This document shows positions 1 to 6,994 of a stretch of DNA of 20,181 bases, one piece after another. This DNA is from UBA3071 sp965369635 (GTDB taxonomy: Bacteria; Chloroflexota; Anaerolineae; UBA3071): NCBI GenBank assembly GCA_965369635.1, contig CBDURC010000021.1, positions 1-20,181 on the forward strand, written 5' to 3'. Within the stretch, counting starts at the first letter, position 1; each line of letters starts with the position of its first letter. Below the pieces are notes generated by a model. That model ran no database searches. It saw nothing but the letters and a program-made list of their open reading frames with translations, and had not been told where the DNA came from. The position numbers and the translations under genes were made by a program.

Positions 1-705
1 TCGCAGGAAGCTGTCGAACTCGCGCTCGTCGTAGAAGCCCCACCAGACGACGCGGGGGTAGCGGGCGGGGTCCACGTCGTGCAGCAGCCAGTGCCAGGCC
101 AGGGCGCTCTTGCCGAAGCCGCCCAGGGCCCGCAGCACCAGCAGCGGGTGGTCGCTGTCCCCATTCAGCCAGCGGCTCAGCATCTGCCGCTCGGCCAGCC
201 GCCCGGTGAAGTTGGGTGGCATGGGGTAGGGGTGGGCCAGGCGCCATTCGTCCCGCGTGGGCGTTTCGGGCGCTTCTTGCAGCGGCGGCGCGCCCAGCGC
301 GGTCAGCAACTGCGTCCAGGCGGTGTCCAGCCGGTCGGGGCGGGCGAAGTCCACGTAGGTGAGCATGGAGATAGAATCGGGAAGCTCACAAGGTTCCAGA
401 CGCAGCGGCACCGTGCGGCGCTGCAGGCCGGCGGGGTCTTTGGTACGGGCCAAAATGGCTTCGCAGAGCGTCCACTCGCTCTCCACCCAATGCTGCGTGA
501 TCACCAACAGCGTGTGGCGGCTGTCGCGGACGGCGTCCTGCATATTGAACAGAGAGGGTCGGCCAGCGGTGAAGTCCCTGAAGTCAATGCAGACCCGCAA
601 TCCTGCCGCTTCCAGGCGCGGCAGCAGCGTGTCCGTCACCCACACCTCGTCAGCGTGGCTGTAGGAGATAAAGACGTCGTAGGGGTATTCCGTCTGCTCG
701 GCCAT
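1..705 (-). CDS. TIR domain - STAND (NB-ARC/NACHT-like) ATPase, N-terminal part; runs off the window
   Basis: Frame read directly from the minus strand; it stays open to the window edge (235 codons visible, C-terminus missing). Residues 8-135 form a TIR domain: it opens with YDVFISYSHADEVWV, and the ESEWTLCEA segment places a glutamate (E82) four residues after W78, where TIR NADases keep their catalytic Glu. A linker follows (about 140-165), then an NTPase start with the P-loop ALGGFGKSAL (193-202, K199/S200), like the NB-ARC GMGGIGKTT motif but with Ala for the first Gly. The start is ATG at 705, with AGGAGG at 713-718 giving a 7-nt spacer. TIR-STAND proteins are known in bacteria as immune sensors that deplete NAD+ when they oligomerise. 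That role here is inferred from architecture, and the sensor repeats expected at the C-terminus are outside the window. The gene lies about 150 nt downstream of the LPPTGG protein on the same strand, with no promoter I can recognise. Confidence 0.88.
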   Translation of the reverse strand, partial: MAEQTEYPYDVFISYSHADEVWVTDTLLPRLEAAGLRVCIDFRDFTAGRPSLFNMQDAVRDSRHTLLVITQHWVESEWTLCEAILARTKDPAGLQRRTVPLRLEPCELPDSISMLTYVDFARPDRLDTAWTQLLTALGAPPLQEAPETPTRDEWRLAHPYPMPPNFTGRLAERQMLSRWLNGDSDHPLLVLRALGGFGKSALAWHWLLHDVDPARYPRVVWWGFYDEREFDSFLR

Positions 706-854
706 GGGGAGGCCTCCTGAGGCAGGAATGCCTGACATACCCGGCAACGGACAAGAGGCGCATCACGATGCGGCAGGCCTGGCAACTGACAAAAGCGACG
801 ACGAGCCTTGCTGGCGAGTTGAGATCCGGTCCAGGGACGGGTGAGCAGCCGAGC

Positions 855-1649
855 TCACGGCGCGGGACAGTCACCGCCGGTGGGAGGCAGTTCGACCGGC
901 GGCAAGGCCACGCTCAGCAGCGGCCAGCGCTGTTCAACGTCCGCGTAGTACACCACCGGCTGATGGTCAATGATCGTGCCCAGAGCAACGTCCGCCGCCA
1001 CCTGCGCCCGCACGGTGATGACCACCGTCAGCCCAGACGCCAGCCGATCCAGCGTGATGGTCACGCGGTTGCCGGCCGTCTCCACCTCGCCGCCGTAGAC
1101 GGCAACATCCTGCAACAGCAGTGAGGCTGGCAAGACGTCCTCAATGCGCACGTCAAGTAGTTCCCCAGGCCCCAGATTGGTGAGCTGCAGGGTAAAGGCA
1201 AGCTCAGAGCCCGGCAGGGCCATGCCGCTGCTGCTCGTCTGGGTCAGAACCAGTTTATCTGCAACGACGGTACCGGTCACCCCAGGGGAAGGTGTTGGCG
1301 TAGGCTCATCGGGTTCTCGTGTGGGCGTCGGCGTGGGCTCATCCGGCCTGCGCGTGGGCGTCGGTGTGAACGTGGGCTCTCCCGGCTTCAGCGTAGGCGT
1401 TGGTGTCGCCGTCTTCCCTGGCGTTGGCGTGTGTGTGCGAGTAGGCGTCGGCGTCGTCTTCGGTGTAGGCGTATGGGTAGGCACCCTGGTGGGCACTGTC
1501 TGATGCAGCCTGCTTTGTCTCTCCGTGGCCCAGGCCCGCGGGCCAGATGTCAGCAGGGCCAGCGTCACCAACCCCAGCACCACGATGGTCACCAGGCTCG
1601 TCCAGCCGCGGTTCTTATTGGAGTGAGAATTCGAATTACGGATCAGCAT
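855..1649 (-). CDS. Secreted Thr/Pro-rich DUF11-like protein with C-terminal LPPTGG (probable sortase substrate)
   Basis: 264 aa. A hydrophobic segment at about 17-35, followed by P-R-A-W-A at 38-41, looks like a signal peptide with an AxA-type site. Residues about 50-123 are a low-complexity Thr/Pro linker (repeated TPTPT, DEPTPTPT). Residues about 126-245 resemble a DUF11/conserved-repeat beta domain (LTQTSSSGMALPGSELAFTL and then LTNLGPGELLDVRIEDVLP). The chain ends VELPPTGGDCPAP, so an LPXTG-type motif (254-258) lies only six residues from the C-terminus, without the usual hydrophobic segment and basic tail. The ATG at 1649 comes 3 nt after the upstream sortase stop (1653-1655), and its GGAGAG lies inside the end of that sortase gene. 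Translational coupling and a shared operon are therefore likely. Function as a surface or stalk protein is inferred from the domains and from its sortase neighbours. Confidence 0.85.
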   Translation of the reverse strand: MLIRNSNSHSNKNRGWTSLVTIVVLGLVTLALLTSGPRAWATERQSRLHQTVPTRVPTHTPTPKTTPTPTRTHTPTPGKTATPTPTLKPGEPTFTPTPTRRPDEPTPTPTREPDEPTPTPSPGVTGTVVADKLVLTQTSSSGMALPGSELAFTLQLTNLGPGELLDVRIEDVLPASLLLQDVAVYGGEVETAGNRVTITLDRLASGLTVVITVRAQVAADVALGTIIDHQPVVYYADVEQRWPLLSVALPPVELPPTGGDCPAP

Positions 1650-1652
1650 GGT

Positions 1653-2582
1653 CTAACTCTCCGTCCCTGCCAGCCTGGCGACCACCACGATGCGGTGGGT
1701 GTTGCTGTTGTAGGGCCAACAGGTGACCAGGGTGAGGGTTGGTTCGCTCGTTGGAGCCATGAAGCGGCCATTTGCCAGCCGCTGGGCTTGCGAGACATCC
1801 CGATCGGGCAAACTGTACATCCCCTCGATAATGTAGGTGAACTCCTGTCCCGCGGCGTCATGAAGAATGATGGCCCGGCCATCCAACACGCGGGAGCGCT
1901 CCGTGATGCCGTCCTCTTGCAGCTCGGCATCGTCATCATCCCAGGCCAGGCTGATGTTCTTGAAGACCTCGCCCTCGATGTTGTGATGACCGGAGATGAC
2001 CACGTTGCCGGCCTGGCCAGGCAAAGCACTGTTGATCAGGTGACCAGCCACTCCGTTCCTGATGGCGTCGGTGTCCCACACCGACGTCCGTGTCCCGTCC
2101 ACTTCCCCCACCTTCCAGCCCATCTCCACCACCTGGGCTTCGATCTCCAGGTCAGGGATGACGAGGCGCACCGGAGGCTCTGCAGCCGCGGCTTGGGAGG
2201 AAGGAGTTATGCGAGTGGGGGGTGTCGTGGGCTTGGCCGTCGGCATCGCCGTTGCCCGCTGAGTTGGCGACGGTTCTACGCCCGCCGCCAGCGTCGGAGT
2301 CGCGCCCTCCTCCGCTGTGACCCCGGGAAGCTCAGAAGTGGCGGTCGGCTGCTGCCCCGCCGTGGCTGTAGGGGCAGCGATAGGCTCCACAACTATCGTG
2401 GGCGTTAGCGCGGTCTGCGTCAGGCGCGCCTGGAGGCGCCGCCTCTCCCACTGCCGATATCCGACGTTGACCCCCGCGATCACCAAGAGGATAGCGCCTA
2501 CGGCGATGAGCAGATAGCTTGCTATCCGCAACCAGCGCTTGCCCCCATCGCTTGAAAACCATTCCCAAACCTTCTTCTTCAT
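1653..2582 (-). CDS. Sortase (class D/E-like) with N-terminal membrane anchor and Thr/Pro linker
   Basis: 309 aa from the ATG at 2582. An in-frame extension to 2654 exists, but the start at 2582 gives a classic KKK + membrane segment (19-41). Thr/Pro/Ala-rich linker about 60-135, then a sortase fold 138-303. Active-site residues are visible: His in VVISGHHN (H199), Cys in LTLVTCWPYN (C288) and Arg in NTHRIVVVAR (R297). Sortases are membrane-bound cysteine transpeptidases that cleave LPXTG-like signals and join the protein to a surface acceptor. The gene immediately downstream encodes a protein ending in LPPTGG, a natural candidate substrate. The catalytic domain is closely similar to that of the upstream sortase (shared TCWPYNSNTHRIVVVAR), so the two are probably tandem paralogues. 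A sigma-70-like promoter lies at 2670-2698. Class assignment is uncertain; the enzyme family is not. Confidence 0.93.
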   Translation of the reverse strand: MKKKVWEWFSSDGGKRWLRIASYLLIAVGAILLVIAGVNVGYRQWERRRLQARLTQTALTPTIVVEPIAAPTATAGQQPTATSELPGVTAEEGATPTLAAGVEPSPTQRATAMPTAKPTTPPTRITPSSQAAAAEPPVRLVIPDLEIEAQVVEMGWKVGEVDGTRTSVWDTDAIRNGVAGHLINSALPGQAGNVVISGHHNIEGEVFKNISLAWDDDDAELQEDGITERSRVLDGRAIILHDAAGQEFTYIIEGMYSLPDRDVSQAQRLANGRFMAPTSEPTLTLVTCWPYNSNTHRIVVVARLAGTES

Positions 2583-2669
2583 AGGAGAACACACTCCCGG
2601 AAAGACGTATCCACGGCATCCAGGCACAAGCCTGTGCCATGAGTTGTGTGGCAACGAGGTCAGGCAGCT

Positions 2670-2698
2670 ATTATACCGTAACTCCCCGCTAAGAGCAA
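2670..2698 (-). promoter_or_regulatory. Sigma-70-like promoter for the downstream sortase gene
   Basis: On the minus strand, TATAAT (2670-2675) is preceded by TTGCTC (2693-2698) with exactly 17 nt between. The predicted start of transcription is near 2663, giving a leader of about 80 nt to the ATG at 2582. The -35 hexamer lies inside the right-hand arm (minus-strand view) of the 2692-2732 hairpin, so readthrough from the upstream sortase could affect it. This rests on sequence match only. Confidence 0.5.
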
Positions 2699-2732
2699 AC
2701 GCGAGCGGGTTTTGCCCGCTCGCGTTTGCTCT
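2692..2732 (-). terminator. Perfect 18-bp hairpin between the two sortase genes
   Basis: An exact inverted repeat has arms 2692-2709 and 2715-2732 (18 bp, GC-rich in the inner half) and a 5-nt loop (ttttg). It begins 22 nt downstream of the stop codon of the sortase at 2755-3900. No U-run follows on the minus strand, so it may be a Rho-independent-like structure of low strength, an RNA 3'-end stabiliser, or a REP-type hairpin rather than a classic terminator. Confidence 0.5.
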
Positions 2733-2754
2733 ATGGCCGAAACGTCACCTTGCC

Positions 2755-3900
2755 TTACTGTGCCATCCTGGCGACCACCACTATGCGATGGGTGTTGCTG
2801 TTGTAAGGCCAACAGGTGATCAAAGTGAGAATCGGCTCGGTGGTCGGCGCGATGAAGCGAGCGTTGCTCTGCCGCTGCGCTTCTGAGACGTGCCGATCAG
2901 GCATCCTGTACATGCCCTCGACGACGTACTCGAACACCTTCCCCGCCGAGTCGTACAGATACACGGACTGGCCATCCAGCGCGTTCGAGCGCATGGTGAC
3001 CCCGTCGTCCTGCAACTCAGCATCGCCATCATTCCACGCCAAGCTGATGTTCTTGAAGACCCTGCCATCGATGTTGTGATGACCGGAGATCACAACATTG
3101 CCGGCTTGGCCAGGCAGAGCGCTGTCGCTGTGGTGGCCGGCGGCGAAAGAAGCGACATCCCACTTCATCTGAGGCCTACCCTGCACTTCCACTTCCTGCC
3201 AGCCCACCTCCACCACAGGGGCCTCAATCGCCAGGTCGGGGATGACGATGCGCATCGGCGAAGTGGCCGGCGGGCCTGGCGCGTCAACGGATGTGACAGC
3301 ACCGCCCACCTCCTGGCTGAGATCCACATAGATAGCGCTGAGCCATCCCTCCTCACCGTCCACACAGCAGACCTGCAACCAGGTACCTTCGGCGTTACGG
3401 CCGACGACCGTCATGCGGTAGCCCTGCTGGACGACAGCAATGTGGGAGTAACCCATGCCCGGCCCCGCCCGCATATTGAGGGCACGAGCGGTCACCTCGG
3501 CGATGAGGACAGGGTCCACGGCGGGAGTGGCCGTCGGCAGAGCGGGCGCGTCTGTCGGCGGCGCGGGCGTGTCCGTCGGCGGCGCGGGCGTGTCCGTCGG
3601 CGGCGCGGGCGTGTCCGTCGGCGGCGCGGGCGTGTCTGTCGGCATCGGAGTCGGCGTGGCCTGTGGCTCCGGCGACGGCGTGACGACGACGACCAGGGCG
3701 GGGGTGGCTGTTGGCACCGGCGGGATGGTGGCGTTTGGAGTAATGGTGGGGAGCCGCAATTCCGGGGGGGAGCAGCTCAGCGCGGCCAGCAGCAGGCAGG
3801 TGATTCCTACCGCAGCCAGGAGATGGCTCGCCAACTGCCGCCAGCGCTGGGCCGCTGTGCTCACACGCCGATCCAGACCACTCTTCATATCTGAGCTCAC
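2755..3900 (-). CDS. Sortase (class D/E-like) with Thr/Pro repeats and an SH3-like domain
   Basis: 381 aa. The GTG at 3900 is chosen because GGAG lies about 6 nt upstream; an ATG four codons in (3888) has no comparable site. A membrane/signal segment at about 24-42 ends LAALSC, a poor lipobox. Residues 50-130 are Thr/Pro-rich, with a seven-residue repeat (PAPPTDT) in four or five copies. Residues about 134-194 form a bacterial SH3-like (SH3b) domain: RALNMRAGPGMGYSHIAVV, then GTWLQV and GWLSAIYV. The sortase domain (216-379) has H274 (ISGHHN), C363 (LITCWPYN) and R372. SH3b domains often bind cell-wall peptides, so this one may hold the enzyme near the wall; that is inference. It is a paralogue of the next gene downstream and differs mainly in the SH3b insertion. 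A hairpin at 3920-3948 separates it from the AOR gene. Confidence 0.92.
   Translation of the reverse strand: MSSDMKSGLDRRVSTAAQRWRQLASHLLAAVGITCLLLAALSCSPPELRLPTITPNATIPPVPTATPALVVVVTPSPEPQATPTPMPTDTPAPPTDTPAPPTDTPAPPTDTPAPPTDAPALPTATPAVDPVLIAEVTARALNMRAGPGMGYSHIAVVQQGYRMTVVGRNAEGTWLQVCCVDGEEGWLSAIYVDLSQEVGGAVTSVDAPGPPATSPMRIVIPDLAIEAPVVEVGWQEVEVQGRPQMKWDVASFAAGHHSDSALPGQAGNVVISGHHNIDGRVFKNISLAWNDGDAELQDDGVTMRSNALDGQSVYLYDSAGKVFEYVVEGMYRMPDRHVSEAQRQSNARFIAPTTEPILTLITCWPYNSNTHRIVVVARMAQ
3558..3641 (-). repeat. Four tandem 21-bp units inside the sortase linker
   Basis: Four adjacent 21-bp units (3558-3578, 3579-3599, 3600-3620, 3621-3641), the first three identical and the fourth differing by one base, with a degenerate fifth copy at 3537-3557. 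Each encodes one PAPPTDT heptad. The near-identity at DNA level suggests recent slippage or unequal exchange, so linker length probably varies between strains. Confidence 0.9.
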
Positions 3901-3919
3901 TACTCACTCCAAGGAAATA

Positions 3920-3948
3920 CCTCCCTCAGGTTTGGAACCTGCGGGAGG
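3920..3948 (-). terminator. Hairpin downstream of the AOR gene
   Basis: Arms 3920-3932 and 3936-3948 pair over 13 positions with one mismatch (3926/3942) and a 3-nt loop. On the minus strand it is followed by TATTTCCTT, a weak U-rich tail. It lies 23 nt after the AOR stop codon and ends about 20 nt before the GTG of the next sortase, so it could stop or attenuate readthrough from AOR. Confidence 0.55.
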
Positions 3949-3971
3949 TTCGGAACTGAAGCAAACGCGTG

Positions 3972-6146
3972 TCAGCCAAGGTGCGGCTGCACAACCTCCA
4001 CCACCTCGGGGAAGTCGATGCGCAACCGCTGGAGAGTCTCCAGCGTGGGGACGCCGTTCGGCGTCCAGCCGCGGCGCTCGTAGACCGCATCGATCAAAAG
4101 CGTGTACCGCTCCTCACGGTACGCTCGCAGCACCGCCACCTTCTCTTCGGTGCTCTTGCCTTCAGGCTCGAAGCCCACCAGTTCCTTGATCTGCTTGTCG
4201 TACCGCTCGGCGCGGGATTCGTACTCATCCACAGTCACCGGTCCCGCGGAGCGATAAGGGATAGCATCATGCTCGCGGGTGCCGAAGCCCACCCTCAAGT
4301 TGAAGACGCGCTGGAAGTTGTAGACCGCCTCTGACATGCGGATAAGGTCGTCGCCGCTCCTGATCTCCTCGCGGCCTGTCACGCCGGCGAAGTACTCGAC
4401 GTAATTCTGCACGTGTTCAGGCACTTTGTTCGGCTCATCTGCCAGAGCATTATCGGTCGGCGTGACGTCATTCCAGGGCAGCTTGCACAGGCCGCATAGC
4501 CCAAACCAGGTGCGCCACATGGGGAAGTAGTGCAACGCCTCCGCTTTGTCCTCGAAGGTGGGGAGTTCGTTGTTGACCATGTCCATAAAGATCAACCAGG
4601 CTTCGTCGTGCTGGGGACCCTTGTTGGCCAGGCCATAGCCGCCTTGCTGGGCCAGCGATTCCTTGCTCACGTACTCGGAGTATTCCAGCCCCTTGGCCTC
4701 CATGCCGATGTCTTGCAGAAACTGGAGATCGGCCCCGTACTCCTCGGCGAAGATCTGCTTCATGCGCCGGATGCCCTGCCCGGCGATCTTGCCGAAGCCC
4801 TCGCCGCGGGCCATGTCATGCAGCAGCTCAATGGCCGCGTCGGCGTTGCCAAACTTCAGTTCCAGGCCACCTGTCTTATCCTTGTCCAGGATACCAGCTT
4901 CGTAGCACTCCATCACAAAAGCGGTGAGGGTGCCGAAAGAGATGGTGTCCAGCCCGTAGGTATCGCAGTAGAAGTTGATCTCCAGGACAACCTCGGGGTC
5001 GAAGATGCCACAGTTGGAGCCTACGCCGGCGATGGTCTCATAATCTGGGCCATCCACGCGCACCACCTGGCCCTTGTACGGCCCGGTGCGGACGGTGTAG
5101 CCTTCCACAGTGTGGGAGCAGCCCAGCGTGCAGCCGTGCCAGCAGCCATCGGGGATGCCCTGAGTGAAGCGCTTCACCCACACATCTCCGTTGATGCGGG
5201 AAGCGTCGGGATGTCCACCATATTTGAAGTTGTTGGTGGGCAGGAGATCGTAGTCGCTCATGATCTGCACCAGGTAGGAGGTGCCGCGGCTGCGCATGCG
5301 GCACTGCTGCGGGTCATTGTCGCGGATCTCCTGGTGCATCTTGATGCCCACTTTGTCAATGCGGGACTTGTCGGCTGGATGGTTGGAATCGCCTTTCAGC
5401 CCCAGGTACTTGACCACCAGCGCCTTGATCTTCTTGTCCCGGAAGACAGTGCCGATGCCGCCGCGCCCTGCCTGCTTCACGCGCACGCCCTTGCGCCGCG
5501 CATCGTACAGGCTGAAGTTCAGACAGCCAATGAGAGCATGCTCGGCGCCCGATCCGGCGGAGACAGACGAGATGCCGGTTTTCTCATCTTCCCTGTCGGC
5601 GAACATCTCCACCATCCGCTCGGCCAATTCGTGGGTGTCCGCTGTGCCCTCTGGCGCTTCGTAGATGAAAACCTTCCCCTGCGTGCCATCTATGTAGACG
5701 ATGACGTCCTCTTCCGCCTTCCCCTGCAGCTCAATGGCATCCCAGCCAGCGAACTTGAGGAACGGCCCGAAGTAACCGCCAACGTTGCTGTCTATGATAG
5801 AGTGCGTGGTGGGAGAGATGGACACGACGAGCGACTTGCCCGAGCCAGGATAGGTGGTAGTACCGCCCAGGGGTCCAGAGGAGATGACGATCTCATTGTC
5901 GGCGTCGTTCCACTTCGTACCGCCCGTCACGCCATGCCACAGCCGCCACAGCCCAAACCCCTTGCCGCCGACGAAGATGTCCTTCATCTCCTGCGTGACT
6001 GGCCTGCTCTCGATGGCGCTATCGGAGAGATTAACGTAGAGCGTGCGGTTCGTGTATCCTCTCTCAACCTCGGTCCGTTCGTAGTTGAACTCGGCCAGAA
6101 CGTTCAGGTCTTCTCTCTTGATCCTGGTTGGTGATTCGGCCTTCAT
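3972..6146 (-). CDS. Aldehyde:ferredoxin oxidoreductase (AOR) family, tungsten/molybdopterin enzyme
   Basis: 724 aa from the ATG at 6146, which has AGGAGG 8 nt upstream; a 12-codon in-frame extension to 6182 lacks this. AOR N-domain hallmarks are clear: VGGKGFG (59-65), GPLGGTTTYPGSGK (91-104), and NVGGYFGPFLKFAGWDAIEL (121-140), followed by QGK. AGRGGIGTVFRDKKIKALVV lies at about 226-245. Candidate [4Fe-4S] ligands are C335, C339 and C343 (C-x3-C-x3-C, where Pyrococcus-type AOR has C-x2-C-x3-C) plus the GLCGLC pair C551/C554. The family oxidises aldehydes to acids, or performs related low-potential chemistry, with a bis-pterin W or Mo cofactor and passes electrons to ferredoxin. Substrate cannot be told. 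The next gene upstream encodes a multi-cluster ferredoxin, as in other AOR-family pairs, so it is the likely electron partner; a MITE-like element sits between them. Confidence 0.93.
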   Translation of the reverse strand: MKAESPTRIKREDLNVLAEFNYERTEVERGYTNRTLYVNLSDSAIESRPVTQEMKDIFVGGKGFGLWRLWHGVTGGTKWNDADNEIVISSGPLGGTTTYPGSGKSLVVSISPTTHSIIDSNVGGYFGPFLKFAGWDAIELQGKAEEDVIVYIDGTQGKVFIYEAPEGTADTHELAERMVEMFADREDEKTGISSVSAGSGAEHALIGCLNFSLYDARRKGVRVKQAGRGGIGTVFRDKKIKALVVKYLGLKGDSNHPADKSRIDKVGIKMHQEIRDNDPQQCRMRSRGTSYLVQIMSDYDLLPTNNFKYGGHPDASRINGDVWVKRFTQGIPDGCWHGCTLGCSHTVEGYTVRTGPYKGQVVRVDGPDYETIAGVGSNCGIFDPEVVLEINFYCDTYGLDTISFGTLTAFVMECYEAGILDKDKTGGLELKFGNADAAIELLHDMARGEGFGKIAGQGIRRMKQIFAEEYGADLQFLQDIGMEAKGLEYSEYVSKESLAQQGGYGLANKGPQHDEAWLIFMDMVNNELPTFEDKAEALHYFPMWRTWFGLCGLCKLPWNDVTPTDNALADEPNKVPEHVQNYVEYFAGVTGREEIRSGDDLIRMSEAVYNFQRVFNLRVGFGTREHDAIPYRSAGPVTVDEYESRAERYDKQIKELVGFEPEGKSTEEKVAVLRAYREERYTLLIDAVYERRGWTPNGVPTLETLQRLRIDFPEVVEVVQPHLG

Positions 6147-6184
6147 TACCAATGCCTCCTTGCCAATTCCTTGCCAATCCAATG

Positions 6185-6353
6185 GAGCAACTACTCAGTC
6201 GCTCCCCACCTCGATGGCCGGGAGTTGTACTCCCGGCCCTGCGCTGCCGAAAGAAGGGACGTCTGCGTCGTCAGAGAAGGGGCCTGCTGACAGACGCTCG
6301 GGCTGCCGGAGTACAACTCCGGCAGATCAGGCAGTAGGGCTGAGTAGCTGCTC
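6185..6353. mobile_element. MITE-like element with terminal inverted repeats and two inner palindromes
   Basis: Terminal inverted repeats of 16 bp (6185-6200 and 6338-6353) match at 14 positions. Just inside each end lies a hairpin with a 10-bp perfect stem and 3-nt loop: 6216-6238 (loop tgt) and 6303-6325 (loop aca). The two hairpins are inverted copies of one GCCGG(G)AGTTGTACTCC(C)GGC-type palindrome. The whole 169-bp unit is thus nearly symmetrical and has no ORF. No clear target duplication is seen. It lies between ferredoxin and AOR, ending 39 bp from the AOR start. It could equally be a pair of REP sequences in inverted orientation. Confidence 0.6.
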
Positions 6354-6407
6354 AAGGGATAGGAAAACGGGGCAACAGATAAACAAAGGACCGCCGGACG
6401 TGCCCTG

Positions 6408-6476
6408 TCTCCATCTCCTTGTCTCCGTCTCCCTGTCTCCTCGTCTCCTTGTCTCCTTGTCTCCGTCTCCTGGTGT
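6408..6476. repeat. Degenerate GTCTCC(TT/GT) tandem repeat
   Basis: This stretch iterates variants of GTCTCC with 1-3-nt spacers (read from the other strand: GGAGACAAGGAGAC...). It lies just downstream of the ferredoxin stop codon, between ferredoxin and AOR. Similar purine-rich words occur after other genes in this window (15290-15360, 16440-16495). No coding potential or fixed period is seen. Confidence 0.6.
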
Positions 6477-6482
6477 ACTCAC

Positions 6483-6917
6483 CTACTTGGCAGCCCACTT
6501 CTCCGTCTCGCTGGGTGGGAGATCCTCGACCTCCACAATCTCCAATGCTTCTGTGGGGCACTCGTCGGCACATTTGCCGCAGGCGATACACTTGAAGGGC
6601 ACAACGTGATCGGGGTGCACGAACATAGCCCCGATAGGGCAAAAACTCACGCAGGCGTAGCAGCCCACGCATTTCTTCTTGCTGATCGTCACCACCCCGT
6701 TCTTGAGGCAGCGAATGGCCATGGCCGGGCAGACGTCAATGCAGTCACCCAATTGTTGGCAGACGAGGATACGATAGTCCGCATCGCCAGAGTCGTCTTC
6801 GACGATGCGGATGGCCGATTTCTCTGAGTTCGGTTCGTCGAAGTAGGTCTCGGAGCAGATCGCTTCACAAACCAGACATCCGATACAGCGGTCTGGGTAG
6901 GTTTTCAGGATCTTCAT
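6483..6917 (-). CDS. Polyferredoxin with four 4Fe-4S-type cysteine sets, probable AOR electron partner
   Basis: 144 aa with 16 Cys in four groups: C11/14/17/21 (CIGCLVCEAIC), C53/59/63/70 (CQQLGDCIDVCP then RC), C83/86/89/93 (CVGCYACVSFCP) and C110/113/116/120 (CIACGKCADECP). Sets 1, 3 and 4 are standard C-x2-C-x2-C-x3-C. Set 2 has Leu where DmsB/HycB-like proteins have the second Cys, with C70 as a possible replacement. The layout resembles iron-sulfur electron-transfer subunits of molybdo/tungsto-enzymes. It is cytoplasmic, with no signal peptide. The ATG at 6917 follows an AGGTGA box at about 5 nt, and a good promoter lies at 6959-6987. It lies upstream of the AOR gene on the same strand (336 bp away), so the two probably form a redox pair; that is inference from context. 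Confidence 0.92.
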   Translation of the reverse strand: MKILKTYPDRCIGCLVCEAICSETYFDEPNSEKSAIRIVEDDSGDADYRILVCQQLGDCIDVCPAMAIRCLKNGVVTISKKKCVGCYACVSFCPIGAMFVHPDHVVPFKCIACGKCADECPTEALEIVEVEDLPPSETEKWAAK

Positions 6918-6958
6918 GGTTCACCTCACGTGTTCTGTTGTCTGTTGGACCATTGGTG

Positions 6959-6987
6959 ATTATACCATCCCCCACCGCATCCAGCAA
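6959..6987 (-). promoter_or_regulatory. Sigma-70-like promoter for the ferredoxin gene
   Basis: On the minus strand, TTGCTG (6982-6987), a 17-nt spacer and TATAAT (6959-6964). The predicted start is near 6952, about 35 nt before the ATG at 6917. It falls in the short gap after the PrsW-like gene, so the ferredoxin/AOR pair need not rely on transcription from upstream. Confidence 0.55.
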
Positions 6988-6994
6988 CTACCTG

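Noticed and set aside
650..874. 74-codon minus-strand ORF after the LPPTGG protein, considered as a frameshifted sorting tail
   Set aside because: It overlaps the start and ribosome site of the TIR gene; its most hydrophobic part (LVVAFVSCQACRIVMRLL) is short, and Cys/Arg break it. No homology signal seen.
3537..3641. Possible CRISPR array
   Set aside because: The 21-bp units are directly adjacent with no spacers, and encode protein heptads.
3455..4189. Glycine/valine-rich plus-strand ORF over the 21-bp repeats
   Set aside because: It is the antisense reading of the Thr/Pro linker of the SH3b sortase.
4530..6134. 534-codon plus-strand ORF
   Set aside because: It is antisense to the clearly recognisable AOR gene; its His/Val/Leu/Asp-rich product is the usual shadow of GC-rich coding DNA.
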